NCBI GenBank assembly: GCA_021741245.1
Contig: JAIOYF010000015.1
Span: forward strand, 1-64,000
Direction of reading: 5' to 3'
Source of the DNA: Paracoccaceae bacterium
GTDB taxonomy: Bacteria; Pseudomonadota; Alphaproteobacteria; Rhodobacterales; Rhodobacteraceae
Length of the DNA stretch: 64,000 nucleotides
Part shown: piece by piece, positions 18,051 to 26,666 of the stretch
Position numbering within the stretch: the stretch's first letter is position 1
How the letters are laid out: each line of letters begins with the position of its first letter
Program-made: the position numbers and the translations under genes
Notes under the pieces: generated by a model
What the model was told of the DNA's origin: nothing
What the model saw: only the letters and a program-made list of their open reading frames with translations
Database searches by the model: none

Positions 18051-19835
18051 ATGCTGACGGCCAATGTCTTGGGTCCAGTCTTGCGCACCAATGCCCCCTT
18101 GGTGGACGAGGCGTTGCAATCCTTGGGTGATGGGGCAAATGCGGTAAAGCTGATGTCGGTGCAGGCCACGGCAGAGTTGATGATGGCCAGTCCTGAATCC
18201 ATTCTGATCCAGATATTGGAGCGGCGCGGCCTGACCGAGGGGTTTTTGGCCTATCTGCGCGGCCACGGGTTGGCGCTTTTGGATCAAGATCACCTTTTAC
18301 CCAACGCAGCGGTGGCAGATCCGGAGTTTCTGCCCTTTGGCGTGGTGGAGCAAGATGGCTTTGACATGGGCCTGATGGCCAAGTTCATTCTGCGGGCCAA
18401 GGCGTTTCGCTGCCGGATCTTGCTGGATGGCGACACGATTGGCAGCGGCGCGCTGATCTCGCCCCGTCTTGTGCTGACGGCGGCACATGTGGTGGAGGGA
18501 ATTGACCCGGCCCGCCGGCTGGAGGTTCTGGGCGACAACGGGCGGCGCTATCTGGCCCGCGTCGCCTTTACCTCGCCCTGCCACCCGGATGAACACTTGG
18601 GCCAACTCCCCCCCGCAGCTGAGGCCGATGCCTATGCCGATGTGGCACTGTTGCGGCTGACCCATCCCTTGGGGCGGAAACTGGCCGCAATCGACCTGCC
18701 CGATGCTGCGACCGATTGGCAGGGCACCCGCAATCTGATCCTCGTGCATTTTCCAAAGGGCGAGGACCGGGGGGGATCGCTGGGCCGTGTGGCGCGGCGC
18801 GGCGCACAAGACATCCGCTTGCAACATGATATCCGCAGCGAGGGCGGCAGTTCCGGGGGGCCGGGCTTTGATACCGCGTTCAGCTTTGTCGGGCTGCATC
18901 AGGGCAGGCTTGCCAATGGCGAGACCCGGCGATTGGTGCCCTATGACCGCTTTGCCTCCAACGCCGAATTCCGGGCCATTGTGGCCGATGACCGGGCGCT
19001 GCGGGGGCTTTGGTCGCTGGACGATACGCCAGACGGGCATCTGATCCTTGGGCGCGATGCGTTTTTCGATGCGATCACGGCAATGGTCGGCGGGCAGGCC
19101 CCAATGGCGCGGGGTCTGTGGATCCGGCGCTCTGATCCCACAACTGTGACGGGGCTTGGCTTCAGCCATCAGATGTTGACCGCCTTTTTGCGGGCCGTCG
19201 AGGCAAAGGTTGATCTGCACCGGGTCGCAACCGAGCAGATGGACCGCGATCTGGTGGCCAAGGTGCACGGCGTAATCTTTGGCGATGAGGGGATCATCCC
19301 CGCCGACGCCCGCCCCGGTGTGCGCGCGGATGAGACGACCCAGACCGCAAGTGACGAAGACCGGGTGCGCAGCCTGCTGACGGAGGTTGAGCGGCGGGCG
19401 GCTGAGACGGGACACGAACAATGGATTTATTTCGACAACCCGCCCGAAGGGCTGTCGCAAGCGGCGCAGTTTCAACTGGAACATCTGGTGCGCGGGATCA
19501 TGCGGCGCACCTCCTTGCGCATCATTCTGGCCGGGTATGAGACCTATGGCCTGCTTGAGATCCGCTATGACCGCTTGGACGATGCACTGGCCCCCGGTGC
19601 GCGACCCGGCCTTGTGATCGAGACCTTGCGCGGTGTGTCCGAGCGTGATGTCGCGCAAACCGTGACTGAAATGGTGCGCGCCCTTGGGATCGACTGGGGG
19701 GACGATGTGATCTTGCGAGAGGTCGCGCGTGCGCTGCGGGGCCTTACCTTGGTTGGCGGGCTGGTCCCTCCGGCCTTGCTGGGCGAGGTCGCAAGCCGTC
19801 TGACGGCGGAAATTCGGGCATCGGTGCCGCAATGA
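18051..19835 (+). CDS. Trypsin-like serine protease with a degenerate STAND-like C-terminal domain
   Basis: A 594-residue protein, second gene of the cassette. Residues about 1-85 form a small helical domain that could be an adaptor of the effector-associated type. A trypsin-2-like domain follows with His146 (LVLTAAHVVEG), Asp197 (YADVALLRL) and Ser268 (GGSSGGPGFD), so the triad is complete. Residues about 330-590 look like a STAND NTPase core that has lost its P-loop: the strand and loop RGLWIRRSDPTTVTGLGFSH (354-373) lacks GK[ST], and EQWIYFDNPPEG (456-467) sits where Walker B would be. No signal peptide is seen. The start is the first ATG after the upstream stop; its ribosome-binding site is weak. 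The stop overlaps the next start as ATGA. Confidence 0.82.
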   Translation: MLTANVLGPVLRTNAPLVDEALQSLGDGANAVKLMSVQATAELMMASPESILIQILERRGLTEGFLAYLRGHGLALLDQDHLLPNAAVADPEFLPFGVVEQDGFDMGLMAKFILRAKAFRCRILLDGDTIGSGALISPRLVLTAAHVVEGIDPARRLEVLGDNGRRYLARVAFTSPCHPDEHLGQLPPAAEADAYADVALLRLTHPLGRKLAAIDLPDAATDWQGTRNLILVHFPKGEDRGGSLGRVARRGAQDIRLQHDIRSEGGSSGGPGFDTAFSFVGLHQGRLANGETRRLVPYDRFASNAEFRAIVADDRALRGLWSLDDTPDGHLILGRDAFFDAITAMVGGQAPMARGLWIRRSDPTTVTGLGFSHQMLTAFLRAVEAKVDLHRVATEQMDRDLVAKVHGVIFGDEGIIPADARPGVRADETTQTASDEDRVRSLLTEVERRAAETGHEQWIYFDNPPEGLSQAAQFQLEHLVRGIMRRTSLRIILAGYETYGLLEIRYDRLDDALAPGARPGLVIETLRGVSERDVAQTVTEMVRALGIDWGDDVILREVARALRGLTLVGGLVPPALLGEVASRLTAEIRASVPQ

Positions 19836-22800
19836 CTATGCTGTCCGACACCCCACCCGAACATGAGGCGCTATATGATGCCCTGCGAAGGGCAGCGGCC
19901 CTGCGCGATACCTTTCAACCGATGCAGTTGTTGCAAGACGCACAACGCATGGCGGGGACGGACGTTGTGATCGATGATCCAGTGATCATGGCCGAGGCGC
20001 TGTCAGCCCTGCAGGCCGATTGCGTTGTGGATCGCGGCACCGCGGGTCCGATCTGGTCACTGCGGCCGGCGGTTCGGCGCAAGGTCTTGGGTCAGGGCGA
20101 GGACCCTGCCTTTGACCGCGCAATGGCGCAGGGCGAAGGCCCGGTTGTTGAGGCATTGCGGGGAACCGGGGCGTTTTCGTCAGATGCCCTTCAGGCCGCG
20201 CTTGCCCCGCAGGTGCCCAGCCAGACCTTGACCCATCTTGTCGGAACGCTGGACCGTGCCGGCCCCCGCGCGCCGGGCTATCAAGCCCTCATCGCCCTGC
20301 GCAGCGCAATGAACACTGCCGAGCAACGCGACCGTGCCGAGGCGATCTTGTCGTTTGGGTTTTTCGGGCGGCAAGAGGAGCGGGCGCAACTGGCGTCATG
20401 GATTGCGACGCCGCAAACCTCACCCCCCCTGCGCACGCTGCATATCTCGGGCCTGCCGGGGATCGGGAAATCCTTCTTGCTGGAGAAAATCATTCAAGAG
20501 GCTGTGGGTCGCGATGATCCTATTCTGATCCGGCTGGATTTTGACCGCTCTGGTCTAATGGTCGAAGACACCCACGCGTTTTTTGAGGAAATCTCGCGCC
20601 AATTGGGCGATGCCGTGCCGCGTTGGGCGGGCGACCTGCGCGATCGACGGCTGCAAAGTGCACGCGAACGCTCGTCGCTGAGCGGGCGCGAGGCGCGGTT
20701 CATTCTGCCGCGCGATCTGCTGTCCCATATGGGGCAGATCGCGCGTGAGGATGGCCGCGTGGTGCTGGTGGTTCTGGATACGCTGGAGGTGCTGCGCGCC
20801 CGTGGCGAAACGGCAGTGATGACGCTGTTTGACCATCTTGATCGCCTTGTTGAATTCGGGATGGAGCGGGTCAGCGTGATTTCCGCCGGGCGGGGCGATG
20901 CGCTTGATCCGGTGCCCAAGCGATTGGGCGGGCGGTTGCATCTGCAGGGGCTCGAATCCGACGCCGAAGATGCGCTGTTGGACATGCGTGGTGTTCCCAC
21001 CAAGCACTGGGAGGCCATAAAGCGCTTGGCGCGCGGCAATCCGCTTTTGCTGACCCTTGCTGCACGGGCCTTGGCGCAGGGGCAGGGGTCCACGGTGACC
21101 GAAGCCGAAAGTCAGGACCCCGAGGTGGTGGGCGGCTATCTCTACCGCGCCATCCTGTCGCGATTGCCGCAACCGCTTAATGACCTTGCCCATGCAGGTC
21201 TGGTGTTGCAGCGCCTGAATGCGGCGGTCTTGGCCGAGGTTCTGGCCCCGGCGCTGAACCTGACCCTTGATCCCGCAGGGGCTGTTGCGCTGTTTGACGA
21301 CCTGTCCACCCAGCATTGGCTGATGGCGGCGGATGACCTTGCTGGCTGGTTGCGGCATCGCAGTGAAATGCGGGCGGCGTTTTTCCCGCTGATGGTCCAT
21401 GATCGCCCAGATCTTGTGCGTCGGATCAGCCAAAGGGCCGTCGATTTTGCCGATATGCCAGAGGCAGACCGCCTGTATCACCGCCTGCAACTGACCCGGT
21501 GGGGCCAAGCCATGCCACCGGTTCCCGCCGAGATTGCGGCGCAGTTCACCCCGATCATGCTGGATGAATTGCCAGAGCTTGCGCGTGATGCAGTTTTGCA
21601 GGCGCAGGGGCTGCGGTCGGGCTATGGGCGGACGGGCACTGAACCAGAAGCTGAGCCTGCGCCCAAAGGCACGACCCCGCGCCGCGATCGAAATCCGCGC
21701 AGCGGCAATACCGGCATCGCGGCCAAGCGCAAGGCGGTTTTGGACAAAAGCTTTGGTGCGCCCCGTGTGACAAGGCCCTCGACACGCTTTGTCTACAACG
21801 CCCCGCGCGGCCGGTTGGAACGCCCACGGCAGTTCCCACCCGGCCAGATTGACGACCGCGCCATCCGCGACTTGCAGTTGATGCTGGCCAATGGCGATCA
21901 ACGTGAGGCAGGGTTCATCCTGGCCAACAGTTTCAACGCGGGTTTTGAGGCAAAGTCCCCGGCCGGGCAGGCGGTGATGTGCTACTTGTGGCTCTCGGGC
22001 CAATGGGCCGGGGCGGTGCGCTTGTGGAAAGCTATGGGAAAGCCCAATGGGGCGGACGCGTCCGATCCCGTCCTTGCCCGCATCTATGATGAGATTTTTG
22101 CCGAGCAACGCTTTGGCTCAGCGGTCAAAAACCTGTCTGGTCGGCCCATGCCTCCCGAACCCGGGCGCGTCGCCTTGATTGGCGGGGCGCTGGATGTGGC
22201 CGGGATCATGGCGCATGGCCGCCCGAATTTCGGGGCAAAGGTTGCCCCGGCCCAAGGTGCCGAATACGCCGCCGCCCTCTTGGCCCCATGGCTGAGTGAT
22301 GGCGACAGTTCTGCCCTGTCGCGCCTGCGCGCCGAAGCCGACAAGCGGCGTGAGCGTTTTGGCCTGAGCGGGCAGGGGAGTGATCTGCCGGGTTGGCAGG
22401 TGGCCCCCCTTTCCCCGCATATCGCCCCATTGGCCGCCCTGTGTGGCGAGCCAAAAGAGGGGCCGCGCGCGCGATGGTTGGCTGCCCTTCGCCCCCATCT
22501 GCCCCAGATCCTTGCCCTTCAAACCCCTTGGATTGGCGACGCAAGTTCCGTTCTAAGCCGGGTTGGGGATGGGGCTACGGATGTGATTGATGTGATGGCC
22601 GTGTTGGGTCTGACGGCGGATTGGGTCGGGGCCATGTCCCTGTCGTTGCGGGATGGTGATTTGCGCATCCTTGCGGTCTCAACCGAACAGTGGCGGCGGC
22701 TGAGCCATGGGCAATGGCCCTTTGCCCGCCCCACCCCCAAAGGCTGGACGCGGGGGGCAGAGGCAGATCAGGCCACGCAGATGTTGATGCAAAACCTGCT

Positions 22801-23056
22801 TGACCAGCAGGACAATGGCCAAACCGCCACGCAATTGCTGCGCCTGTGGTCTGCACCGGGCGGGGTTGCCTTCAAAAAGGCCATAGGCACCAAACTTGAC
22901 GCTTTGCAAAGGGCCAACCTGAGTGCGGAGGGGGCCTTGGCCAAGCTGGCGCGGCAGATGCTGCCGCCGGCCATCGCGGCACCCTTGGCCGTTTTGGCGT
23001 CGCTGCCCAAAGATTTTTCCCCTGACCCTGCATCCTTTTTGACCGAGGAGATTTAA
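19832..23056 (+). CDS. Large STAND-type NTPase with TPR-like C-terminal region
   Basis: A 1074-residue protein, third gene of the cassette. Residues about 1-190 form a helical N-terminal part. The NTPase core has a clear Walker A, HISGLPGIGKSFLLEKI (Lys213), a Walker B RVVLVVLDTLEVL (Asp316), and a sensor-like VSVISAGRG (about 347-355), followed by a winged-helix-like region with a GNPLLLTLAARAL motif (GxP) typical of STAND ATPases. Residues about 600-680 are basic and probably disordered. About 690-1074 are alpha-helical repeats that could sense a ligand. STAND proteins act as NTP-dependent switches that oligomerise on recognition of a trigger and then activate effectors; here the effectors would be the flanking proteases and nuclease. 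Translation is coupled to the gene before by ATGA overlap. Confidence 0.83.
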   Translation: MTMLSDTPPEHEALYDALRRAAALRDTFQPMQLLQDAQRMAGTDVVIDDPVIMAEALSALQADCVVDRGTAGPIWSLRPAVRRKVLGQGEDPAFDRAMAQGEGPVVEALRGTGAFSSDALQAALAPQVPSQTLTHLVGTLDRAGPRAPGYQALIALRSAMNTAEQRDRAEAILSFGFFGRQEERAQLASWIATPQTSPPLRTLHISGLPGIGKSFLLEKIIQEAVGRDDPILIRLDFDRSGLMVEDTHAFFEEISRQLGDAVPRWAGDLRDRRLQSARERSSLSGREARFILPRDLLSHMGQIAREDGRVVLVVLDTLEVLRARGETAVMTLFDHLDRLVEFGMERVSVISAGRGDALDPVPKRLGGRLHLQGLESDAEDALLDMRGVPTKHWEAIKRLARGNPLLLTLAARALAQGQGSTVTEAESQDPEVVGGYLYRAILSRLPQPLNDLAHAGLVLQRLNAAVLAEVLAPALNLTLDPAGAVALFDDLSTQHWLMAADDLAGWLRHRSEMRAAFFPLMVHDRPDLVRRISQRAVDFADMPEADRLYHRLQLTRWGQAMPPVPAEIAAQFTPIMLDELPELARDAVLQAQGLRSGYGRTGTEPEAEPAPKGTTPRRDRNPRSGNTGIAAKRKAVLDKSFGAPRVTRPSTRFVYNAPRGRLERPRQFPPGQIDDRAIRDLQLMLANGDQREAGFILANSFNAGFEAKSPAGQAVMCYLWLSGQWAGAVRLWKAMGKPNGADASDPVLARIYDEIFAEQRFGSAVKNLSGRPMPPEPGRVALIGGALDVAGIMAHGRPNFGAKVAPAQGAEYAAALLAPWLSDGDSSALSRLRAEADKRRERFGLSGQGSDLPGWQVAPLSPHIAPLAALCGEPKEGPRARWLAALRPHLPQILALQTPWIGDASSVLSRVGDGATDVIDVMAVLGLTADWVGAMSLSLRDGDLRILAVSTEQWRRLSHGQWPFARPTPKGWTRGAEADQATQMLMQNLLDQQDNGQTATQLLRLWSAPGGVAFKKAIGTKLDALQRANLSAEGALAKLARQMLPPAIAAPLAVLASLPKDFSPDPASFLTEEI

Positions 23057-23059
23057 GCC

Positions 23060-25036
23060 ATGACCAAGCCGCCACTCCCAAAGTTTGACGATGCCCGCCG
23101 CGCCCTTCTTGCCCGCGCGTTGGATCGGGGCAATCCCTTGCTGCGCGAGATGGGGATTGATCTGGCGCAATTTTCAGAACGCTTGGAAAAAGGCGGCGGT
23201 CAGTTGGAGGCCGCACATGACCGAACCTTTCTGGAGGCGTTGGTCAAAGTGGCGGGGCGACCGCCCTTGGTCGTGCAAAATGATGAGGTGCTGGGCAAAT
23301 CCACCCTTGCCGGAAACCCCGCCGTCAATCCCGATGATTTCCCTGCCGATATCGGCGACAAGATCACCGGGATCGAGGGATTCTTGCCCTGTATCGGTCG
23401 GGTGGAGTTTTCCAATCATAACCTGTCATGGGGCGGGACGGGGTGGATCATCGCCAAGGATGACAAAGGGCTGATCATGGCCACGAACCGCCATGTGGCG
23501 CAACTGGTCGCGCGCCGGACGCAATCGGGTGAGGGTGTGTTCATGTTCAACCCGTTCAGCAATGCCCGCTACAGGGCGCGTCTGGATACGGTGGAAGAGG
23601 CCAATTCCCCCCGCAATCCGGCGCGGGTGTTTCAGGTTGAGCGGTTCCTCTATCTGGCCGACAACGCCGCAGCCGATGTGGCCTTGGCCCGGCTGACCAT
23701 GCCCCAAGGCGGCGCAGCGGGATTGCAGCCCATTCCCCTGTCGGGAGATCAGATCGATGAGGATGAGTTGGTGGGGATCGTGGGTTATCCGGCCTCGGAC
23801 CCCTATCGCAACGATCCCACCGCGATGGAACGCTATTTTCGGGGTCTGTATGATGTGAAGCGGTTTTCACCGGGCAAGTTGCTGCCGGGTGAAGAGGGGG
23901 ATGTGCTGTCGCATGATTGCACGACGCTGGGCGGCAACTCGGGGTCTCCCCTGATCTCGCTAGAGAAAAAGGCGGTGATCGGTCTACATTTCGCGGGTGA
24001 GTTTGGGGTGGGCAACAGTGCTGTGCGGGCCAGCACCTTGCAGGCCTTGCTGGCTGGGCAAAGCGGGATGGTGCCGGGCACCGCACTTCCGCAACTGTCG
24101 GCGGAGGAAGAAGAGGCCCGCCGTCTGCGCCATGACGCGGCCCATTTTGCCGGGCGCATGGGCTATGACGCGGGGTTCTTGCAAGTGGCCGATGTGCCCT
24201 TGCCGGCCATTCCCGCCAGCATTGGCCTTGCCGCCCCCGATGATGCCACCCCCGACCGCCCGAATGAGCTGCGCTATCAGCATTTCTCGGTGCTTTACAG
24301 CGCGCCCAAGAAGGGGCCGGTCTTGGGGGCGTTGAACATTGATGGCAGCCAGACCCGCGCGCTCAAGCGGCGCAATACGACATGGACCAAGGACCTGCGT
24401 TTGCCCGAGGCGATCCAGCTTGACGCCCGCGATTATAGCGACCCCGAGATTGACCGGGGCCATCTGGTGCGCCGCGCGGCCACCAATTGGGGGGAAAGCG
24501 ATGCGGTGGCCAAACAGTCCGATGCCGACAGCTTTCACTACACCGTTTGCAGCCCCCAACACGCGGGCCTGAACCGCAACGAAGAGATGTGGTTGGGGCT
24601 GGAGAATTACGTTTTGACCAATACCCGCACCCATGGCTTTCGCGCCTGTGTCTTCGCCGGACCGATCTTTACGGATGACGATCCCCCATTGGGCGACAGC
24701 GGCGCGCCCATTCCGCTGAACTTCTGGAAGGTGGTGACGATGCTTGCCGAAGGGGAGGATGAGGTTTTGCGCCTGCACGCCACCGCCTATGTGCTGTCCC
24801 AAGGGCCGCTCATTGCCGATCTGTTGGCAGCCAAAGGCCGGACCGAGGCGGTTGAGGGCTTTGTCTTTGGGGCATTCCGCACCTATCAGGTCCGCCTTGC
24901 CGATCTGGCGCAGATGACGGGCTATGATTTCGGCCCGCTGCTGGCCGCCGATCCCATGGCCCGCGCGGTTGAACGGATCGAGGGGCCGGTAAGCCCCGTC
25001 AAACCGCTGAACGGCTTTACCGATATCATCCTCTGA
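23060..25036 (+). CDS. Trypsin-like protease fused to a DNA/RNA non-specific endonuclease
   Basis: A 658-residue last gene of the cassette, 3 bases after the NTPase gene, with GAGGAG as ribosome-binding site. Residues about 1-95 are a small helical domain. The trypsin-like domain has His145 (MATNRHVAQL), Asp206 (AADVALARL) and Ser294 (LGGNSGSPL). After a linker, residues about 395-640 form a beta-beta-alpha-metal nuclease of the NucA/Serratia type: the DRGH motif with catalytic His468, Asn505 (HAGLNRNEEMW) for the metal, and Glu515. The spacing from Asn to Glu is two residues longer than in the Serratia enzyme. No secretion signal is seen, unlike ordinary secreted nucleases. The fusion suggests a nuclease held inactive or released by proteolysis inside the cell. 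It ends 6 bases from a convergent operon. Confidence 0.88.
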   Translation: MTKPPLPKFDDARRALLARALDRGNPLLREMGIDLAQFSERLEKGGGQLEAAHDRTFLEALVKVAGRPPLVVQNDEVLGKSTLAGNPAVNPDDFPADIGDKITGIEGFLPCIGRVEFSNHNLSWGGTGWIIAKDDKGLIMATNRHVAQLVARRTQSGEGVFMFNPFSNARYRARLDTVEEANSPRNPARVFQVERFLYLADNAAADVALARLTMPQGGAAGLQPIPLSGDQIDEDELVGIVGYPASDPYRNDPTAMERYFRGLYDVKRFSPGKLLPGEEGDVLSHDCTTLGGNSGSPLISLEKKAVIGLHFAGEFGVGNSAVRASTLQALLAGQSGMVPGTALPQLSAEEEEARRLRHDAAHFAGRMGYDAGFLQVADVPLPAIPASIGLAAPDDATPDRPNELRYQHFSVLYSAPKKGPVLGALNIDGSQTRALKRRNTTWTKDLRLPEAIQLDARDYSDPEIDRGHLVRRAATNWGESDAVAKQSDADSFHYTVCSPQHAGLNRNEEMWLGLENYVLTNTRTHGFRACVFAGPIFTDDDPPLGDSGAPIPLNFWKVVTMLAEGEDEVLRLHATAYVLSQGPLIADLLAAKGRTEAVEGFVFGAFRTYQVRLADLAQMTGYDFGPLLAADPMARAVERIEGPVSPVKPLNGFTDIIL

Positions 25037-25042
25037 CCCGGC

Positions 25043-25885
25043 TCAGGTCTTTTTGCGGTCGTCGATGATGGTCATCTTCGCCATCCCGCTTTCGCCCAGA
25101 TCGACGGCGGCAAAGGGGCCGCCATGGCACATCTGGGCGGGGTCGGTCGGATCGGGCGTGGGGGCTGCGGCAAGAATATCGGGCGCAAATACCTCGGCAT
25201 TGTCCTTGGGGCGAAAGCCAAGGTATGCGACCTTGCTGTTGTCAACCGGCGCGCGGTCATTGTCGGACACGCCATAGACGATGGCAAAGCCCGTGGTTGG
25301 CGTATCAATCGCGCGGGTGACAAGCTGGATCAGATCGGGATAGCTCAGCCATGTGCCAAGCGCGCGGGGGCTGGTCACCTGTGCGCAGGACAAGATGCGC
25401 AGATGCACCGACTCCAACCCGCGCTTTTCCCAATACATCCGGCCCAGATCCTCGGCAAAGCACTTGGCAAGGCCATAAAAGCTGTCAGGGCGGTGGGGCA
25501 CATCGGTGCCGATCCGTTCGGCCCTTGGATACATGCCAACCGCATGGATCGACGAGGCATAGACGATGCGCCGCACGCCGTGGCGATAGGCGGCCTCCCA
25601 CACATTATAGGCGCCGATGAAATTGGGGCCCAGCAGGGTCTCAAACGGGGCCTCATCCCCGATGGCCCCGAAATGCACGACCATATCGGCGCCTTCGATC
25701 ACTGGGCTGATCTGGTCAAACTGCGCAAGATCGGCGCGGATATAGCGTTCATTTTGGTAAAGCGTGCCGATATCCTCGGCCAGATCGGTGCTGACCAACT
25801 CGGTCGCCAGCTTTGACAAAGGCTCACGCAGATAGGATCCCAGCCGCCCGGCGGCACCTGTCAGAACCAAACGATCAAGCTTCAT
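25043..25885 (-). CDS. NAD-dependent epimerase/dehydratase-family protein, uronate dehydrogenase-like
   Basis: A 280-residue extended SDR. It has the NAD-binding glycine motif LTGAAGRLGSYL (residues 8-19), an Asp in VSTDLAED that would bind the adenosine ribose of NAD, and the catalytic set Ser111/Ser112, Tyr137 and Lys141 (YGLAK). The lack of a long C-terminal sugar-nucleotide domain, together with the motif RPDSFYGLAKCFAEDL, resembles uronate dehydrogenases that oxidise galacturonate or glucuronate to the lactone. It is last in an operon hyuA-hyuB-FAD oxidase-aldolase-this gene, 16 bases after the aldolase. The substrate is inferred from similarity only. Confidence 0.74.
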   Translation of the reverse strand: MKLDRLVLTGAAGRLGSYLREPLSKLATELVSTDLAEDIGTLYQNERYIRADLAQFDQISPVIEGADMVVHFGAIGDEAPFETLLGPNFIGAYNVWEAAYRHGVRRIVYASSIHAVGMYPRAERIGTDVPHRPDSFYGLAKCFAEDLGRMYWEKRGLESVHLRILSCAQVTSPRALGTWLSYPDLIQLVTRAIDTPTTGFAIVYGVSDNDRAPVDNSKVAYLGFRPKDNAEVFAPDILAAAPTPDPTDPAQMCHGGPFAAVDLGESGMAKMTIIDDRKKT

Positions 25886-25901
25886 CGGCTTTCCTTTCGT
25901 A

Positions 25902-26666
25902 TCAGGCTTTCATCGTCCGCAGCAGGTGATCCGCCCCACGGGCCAAAAGCCCAAGGTCAGAGCCGCAGGCGACAAAGGTGAACCCCTCGGCCAGCAACTG
26001 ACGGGCAAAGGCAGGGTCTGGCACCAGCGTGCCCACCGGCACCCCAGCCGCTATCAAGCGCTGCGCCACGGGGCGCACCAGCGCCCAGACATCCGCATGC
26101 ATCGGTTGGCCCATATGGCCCAGATCGGCGGCAATATCGGCGGGCCCAAAAAACACGCCATCCACCCCGTCCACCGCGCCAATCTGATCTGCCAAAGCAA
26201 TGGCCGCTCGGGTTTCCAATTGCACCAGCGTGGCCGTCTCAGCCTCGACCCGTGCGAAATAATCTGGGATGCGGCCAAACCCATTGGCGCGGGTTGACAC
26301 ACTCACCCCCCGCACCCCGCGCGGCGGATAGCGCATCGCGGCCACGGCCGCCCGCGCCTCCTCCACCGTTTGCACCATGGGGAACAGCAGGCCCGGCGCG
26401 CCCATATCAAGGATACGCTTGACCTTGACCGCATCGTTCCAGTCGGGCCTGACCAGCGCAGTCGTGGGGTAGGGCGCAAAGGCCTGCAACTGGCCCAAGA
26501 CAAGCGTCATCTCGTTTGGCGCATGTTCCATATCCAGCAGCGCCCAGTCAAAGCCCGCACCTGCCACCACTTCGGCTGCAAAGTTTGAGGCAAGGCTGAC
26601 CCAGATGCCGATCTGCGGACGGCCTGCGCGGATTGCGGCCAGAAACTCATTGCGGGGCAGGGTCAT
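25902..26666 (-). CDS. HpcH/HpaI-family class II aldolase
   Basis: A 254-residue pyruvate-dependent aldolase of the HpaI group (4-hydroxy-2-oxoheptanedioate or 2-keto-3-deoxy-sugar-acid aldolases). The key residues are in place: His48 in LLDMEHAPN, Arg73 in ALVRPDWND, and the divalent-metal ligands Glu151 (VQLETRAA) and Asp177 (VFFGPADIAADLG). Length matches the family. These enzymes cleave 2-keto-4-hydroxy acids to pyruvate and an aldehyde. It overlaps the FAD oxidase gene by 4 bases and precedes the uronate-dehydrogenase-like gene, fitting sugar-acid or related catabolism. Confidence 0.84.
   Translation of the reverse strand: MTLPRNEFLAAIRAGRPQIGIWVSLASNFAAEVVAGAGFDWALLDMEHAPNEMTLVLGQLQAFAPYPTTALVRPDWNDAVKVKRILDMGAPGLLFPMVQTVEEARAAVAAMRYPPRGVRGVSVSTRANGFGRIPDYFARVEAETATLVQLETRAAIALADQIGAVDGVDGVFFGPADIAADLGHMGQPMHADVWALVRPVAQRLIAAGVPVGTLVPDPAFARQLLAEGFTFVACGSDLGLLARGADHLLRTMKA

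Noticed and set aside
18297-19832. 511-residue minus-strand open frame
   Set aside because: It is antisense to the trypsin-like protease, whose catalytic motifs are clear on the plus strand.
20555-22108. 517-residue minus-strand open frame
   Set aside because: It is antisense to the STAND NTPase; composition is typical of a high-GC shadow frame.
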